DNA of 64,000 nt from Bacteroidales bacterium (GTDB lineage Bacteria; Bacteroidota; Bacteroidia; Bacteroidales; Lentimicrobiaceae). Below are positions 61,431 through 64,000 of this stretch, in pieces; position 1 is the first letter of the stretch; each line of letters starts with the position of its first letter. The stretch is taken from the NCBI GenBank assembly GCA_016788045.1, contig JAEUTG010000044.1, positions 97,563 to 161,562 on the forward strand, read 5' to 3'. A program made the position numbers and the translations under genes. Below the pieces are notes generated by a model that was not told the DNA's origin, made no database searches, and saw only the letters and a program-made list of their open reading frames with translations.

Positions 61431-62726
61431 ATGTACCGTGAGCAGATTGAGAATTTAAAGAAGTGGAAGGAGGACAAATTTCGTAAACCTCTGATTGTAC
61501 GGGGAGCCCGTCAGGTTGGAAAAACCTGGCTCTTACAGGAGTTTGGCCGAAAATACTATACCGGATTTGTTTATGTGAATTTTGAGGAAACACCGGCTTT
61601 GCAATCCCTTTTCGTGAGCGATTTTAATATTGAAAGGATTCTCACAGTATTAGGGATACATTCTCAAACAACTATCAGGGCTGATGATACACTGATTGTG
61701 TTTGATGAAATCCAGTCAGCTGAGCGCGGGGTAACATCTTTAAAATACTTTTGCGAAAATGCCCCTCAATACCATGTTATAGCAGCAGGTTCACTGCTTG
61801 GGATGGGACTTCACAGTCAGCACTCATTCCCTGTCGGGAAGGTTGATTTTCTGGATCTGCGCCCACTTTCGTTCACCGAATTCCTTCTATCTCAGAATGA
61901 AAAACAACTGGTGGAGGCAATAAATGCAAAAGATTGGGGCATTGTTTCAATCTTCAGCGGGAAACTTAAAGATTACCTGCGCTATTACCTGTATATTGGT
62001 GGAATGCCTGAAGTTGTGGATGCCTTTTCTCAAACCCGCGACTGGCAGATAGTTCGTCGAATCCAGAACAGGATACTGAACTCCTATGAGGGTGACTTTT
62101 CGAAACATGCGCCCAAAGAGATCGTTCCCCGGATACGCATGGTATGGCAAAGTATTCCCTCGCAGTTGGCCAAAGAAAATAAGAAATTCGTGTACGGCGT
62201 CCTCAGAGAAGGTGCACGGGCTAAAGAGTTTGAACTGGCAATCCAATGGCTGACAGATTGTGGCCTTTTGCTCAAAAGCCACCGTGTGTCGAAACCGGGA
62301 AATCCGCTGTCGGCATATCAGGACAGCTCAGTTTTCAAAATATTCCTGCACGATGTGGGTTTGCTTGGAGCCATGGCTGGGTTAAATGTCCGTACGATTA
62401 TCGAGGGTGACGAGATTTTTACAGAGTTTAAAGGAGCACTCACTGAACAGTTTGTTATGCAGCAACTAAGACTGAACAGTGCCCTTTATATTGGTTACTG
62501 GACGAATGAACGAAGCACAATCGAAGTTGATTTTGTTATTCAGGATGAGGGGGAAGTTATCCCGATTGAAGTGAAATCCGGTGAAAACCTTAAGGCAAAG
62601 AGTTTCAGGTTGTTTTGCGAAAAGTATAAACCATCAAAAGCCATCAGGACATCACTTTCAGACTATAAAGAAGAATCCTGGATGGTAAACATTCCATTGT
62701 ATGCTTTAGCCGTAAGCCGGAAATGA
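61431..62726 (+). CDS. AAA (AAA_14) ATPase with DUF4143 domain, second copy
   Basis: ATG 61431 (MYREQIENLKKWKEDKFRKP) gives 431 residues and the usual distance to Walker A GARQVGKT (25-32); the frame extends to 61392, inside the promoter. Walker B is LIVFDEIQ, followed by VIAAGSLLG and LSFTEFLL. The DUF4143 region ends with the PD-(D/E)XK-like EVDFVI...IPIEVKSG. It is only a distant paralogue of the gene at 58031. It is flanked by perfect 30-bp inverted repeats and by similar ~100-bp direct repeats, as if it were a movable cassette. Confidence 0.9.
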   Translation: MYREQIENLKKWKEDKFRKPLIVRGARQVGKTWLLQEFGRKYYTGFVYVNFEETPALQSLFVSDFNIERILTVLGIHSQTTIRADDTLIVFDEIQSAERGVTSLKYFCENAPQYHVIAAGSLLGMGLHSQHSFPVGKVDFLDLRPLSFTEFLLSQNEKQLVEAINAKDWGIVSIFSGKLKDYLRYYLYIGGMPEVVDAFSQTRDWQIVRRIQNRILNSYEGDFSKHAPKEIVPRIRMVWQSIPSQLAKENKKFVYGVLREGARAKEFELAIQWLTDCGLLLKSHRVSKPGNPLSAYQDSSVFKIFLHDVGLLGAMAGLNVRTIIEGDEIFTEFKGALTEQFVMQQLRLNSALYIGYWTNERSTIEVDFVIQDEGEVIPIEVKSGENLKAKSFRLFCEKYKPSKAIRTSLSDYKEESWMVNIPLYALAVSRK

Positions 62727-63149
62727 AATTACCAGTTTCGTATGCACGAGTCAGCGGGTATAAAAACCTCACGCCTGTCTGCCAGTTTGCACAGGTAAAC
62801 AGGCGGGCAAAGTCGCAAGGACGCAAAAACCCGCCTGCACTGCGTTTCGGAGGGCAGGCGCAAAGGTTATTTTAGATTTAGGCACCTCGGCTTCGCTAGT
62901 TGTAAAATTGCGGATTTCAGATTGCGGATTGCTGATTAAACCCTGGTCGAAGGGTTCGTCCCTCGTCCCTTTTTCACGTCCCTCGTCCCTTTTTCGCGTC
63001 TCTCGTCCCTTTTTAATTGCGGATTGCGGATTGCGGCACCTCGTCTTTGTTCATTGTAAAATGGCGGTCTAAGCCTGCAAGTCGTGTAAAATGTTTACTT
63101 TTTACTTTGAGCTTTTTACTTTGAGCTTGGTTACTGTCCCTCGTCCCTT
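62727..63149. repeat. Low-complexity repeats between AAA ATPase 2 and purN
   Basis: A 423-bp gene-free interval. Palindromes of the 'gcctg/caggc' family lie at 62773-62812 and 62831-62861. 'attgcgg' and 'gtccctcgtcccttttt' units at 62908-63040 match 60716-60805 in order and orientation. One arm of the 30-bp inverted repeat lies at 63099-63128. Confidence 0.8.
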
Positions 63150-63710
63150 TTACAACATTTTCTCAATCGCCCCAGGGAAGTGGGAGTATTCCAACTGATG
63201 CACCCTTTCAGCCAGACTTTCGGGCGTATCGTCGGGTAAGACCGGGCATTTAACCTGTAACAGGGTTTTACCCCGATCGTACACCTCGTCAATCAGGTGA
63301 ATGGTGATGCCCGATTCTTTTTCACCTGCGTCCAGTACGGCTTTATGGACGGCCATGCCATACATGCCTTTGCCTCCGAATTTCGGCAACAGGGCCGGAT
63401 GAATGTTGACCAATCGTCCGGCAAACGCCCGGGTGAGGGTTTCAGGCACCAGCCAGAGGAAACCCGCGAGGACAATCAGGTCAATCTGTCGGGCCTGCAG
63501 GTCTCGGATCAGTGATTCGGCATCAGCAAATTCAGCGCGGGTGAAGAGCACCAGGGGGATATTGAGTTTCGCAGCCCGCTGAATCACATAGGCTTTGGGA
63601 TTGTTGCAATAAATGGCGGCAACCCTGGCTCTATTTCCCTTGGCAAAGGTCACAGCAAGGTGTTCAGCGTTGGATCCGCTGCCCGAAGCAAAAACGGCGA
63701 TTTGTTTCAT
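63150..63710 (-). CDS. purN: Phosphoribosylglycinamide formyltransferase
   Basis: ATG 63710 (MKQIAVFASGSGSNAEHL) is the family start. The 186-residue enzyme transfers a formyl group from 10-formyl-THF to GAR in purine synthesis. The active-site Asn-His-Asp set is visible in NIHPALLPKFGGKG and ITIHLIDEVYDRG. Its stop lies 22 nt after the right arm of the inverted repeat on the plus strand map, so it is just outside the cassette. Confidence 0.95.
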   Translation of the reverse strand: MKQIAVFASGSGSNAEHLAVTFAKGNRARVAAIYCNNPKAYVIQRAAKLNIPLVLFTRAEFADAESLIRDLQARQIDLIVLAGFLWLVPETLTRAFAGRLVNIHPALLPKFGGKGMYGMAVHKAVLDAGEKESGITIHLIDEVYDRGKTLLQVKCPVLPDDTPESLAERVHQLEYSHFPGAIEKML

Positions 63711-63824
63711 CTGCAGGATTTTCAGCTGCGAAGTTACACAGAAATGATGGTTTATGCTGAGGTGGGCTATTTTAGAAAGAGCCAACCAGAGTAATGACTG
63801 AACCAAAATAAATGACAGTAATGA

Positions 63825-64000
63825 TTACTCCTTCAACCATTTCCCGCTCCCGATTACCCGGTTTGAACCGGTAATACGATAAATATATACTCCGGAAGGC
63901 AATTGTTCTGTTTTAACCCGCTGCATATCTCCCGAAAGGTCTGTTTCGAGCACCTGTCTGCCACCGGTATCGAATAGCTGAAAACGGGCTGTCTTATGCT
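63825..64000 (-). CDS. C-terminal end of a type IX-secreted protein
   Basis: The minus-strand frame is open to the right window edge. It reads RFQLFDTGGRQVLET, then LPSGVYIYRITGSNRVIGSGKWLKE and stop at 63825. This is the Por secretion-system sorting tail (T9SS type A): a G..V.....GVY.......G....KW.K pattern. The passenger domain lies outside the window. It shows the organism has a type IX secretion system. Confidence 0.85.
   Translation of the reverse strand, partial: HKTARFQLFDTGGRQVLETDLSGDMQRVKTEQLPSGVYIYRITGSNRVIGSGKWLKE

Larger units (their letters stand above)
60979..63128. repeat. Perfect 30-bp inverted repeats flanking AAA ATPase 2
   Basis: 60979-61008 is the exact reverse complement of 63099-63128. 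Each arm consists of two copies of 'aagctcaaagtaaaaa'-type units. The 2150-bp interval contains only the ATPase gene and short repeats; there is no transposase. Confidence 0.75.

Overview
The window looks like a chromosomal contig from an uncultured, probably anaerobic member of the Bacteroidota (Bacteroidales/Marinilabiliales-like). Supporting signs are TAnnTTTG-type -7 promoter boxes with very short leaders, a type IX secretion (Por) tail at the right edge, several TonB C-terminal-domain proteins, FISUMP-like lectin-fold proteins, Bacteroidota lipoprotein families (DUF4403, DUF4837, GIN/DUF2807) and a sodium-pumping methylmalonyl-CoA decarboxylase operon. No rRNA, phage, CRISPR array or transposase gene was seen; there is one tRNA (anticodon CAT).

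Left part (1-20.6 kb) is an accessory envelope/surface region. Three tandem genes encode proteins with roughly 100-residue fibronectin-III-like repeats capped by FISUMP-type C-type-lectin-like domains; in the largest, six repeats keep an exact 300-nt period. After an array of 'cacagag/ctctgtg' repeats come a thioredoxin-fold protein, an unknown periplasmic protein and a cluster of three secreted caspase-like proteases. Each protease has a different N-terminal module (seven WD40 blades; TPR; CARDB-like sandwiches). They are interleaved with three small secreted proteins that share an N-terminal domain but end in FISUMP, FISUMP and TonB_C. A frameshifted FISUMP remnant follows. This protease/lectin/TonB_C cluster is the best candidate for an uncharacterised system.

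Middle part (20.7-47.8 kb) is mostly housekeeping: tRNA, a HAD phosphatase, an orphan NtrC-type regulator, dusB, a CPBP protease, cysS, an M3/M2-like peptidase, a GIN-domain lipoprotein, DUF4403, an exonuclease/GIY-YIG protein, hsp20 and udk. The operon mce-mmdA-oadG-like-biotin carrier-oadB converts (R/S)-methylmalonyl-CoA to propionyl-CoA with Na+ export. A TonB_C group follows (VIT/vWA fusion, TonB, ECF sigma factor, and an anti-sigma fused to TonB_C), then an MltD-like transglycosylase and DUF4837.

Right part (47.8-64 kb) holds a TetR-controlled exporter operon (tetR-tolC-hlyD-DUF2147-ABC-ABC-permease-permease) whose two ATPases carry complementary motif losses. Next come mltF, an extended SDR, two DUF4143-type AAA ATPases each preceded by two direct repeats at the promoter, tyrS, repeat-rich spacers with a perfect 30-bp inverted repeat around the second ATPase, purN, and the 3' end of a type IX-secreted protein. 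All assignments come from reading the sequence; no database search was run.
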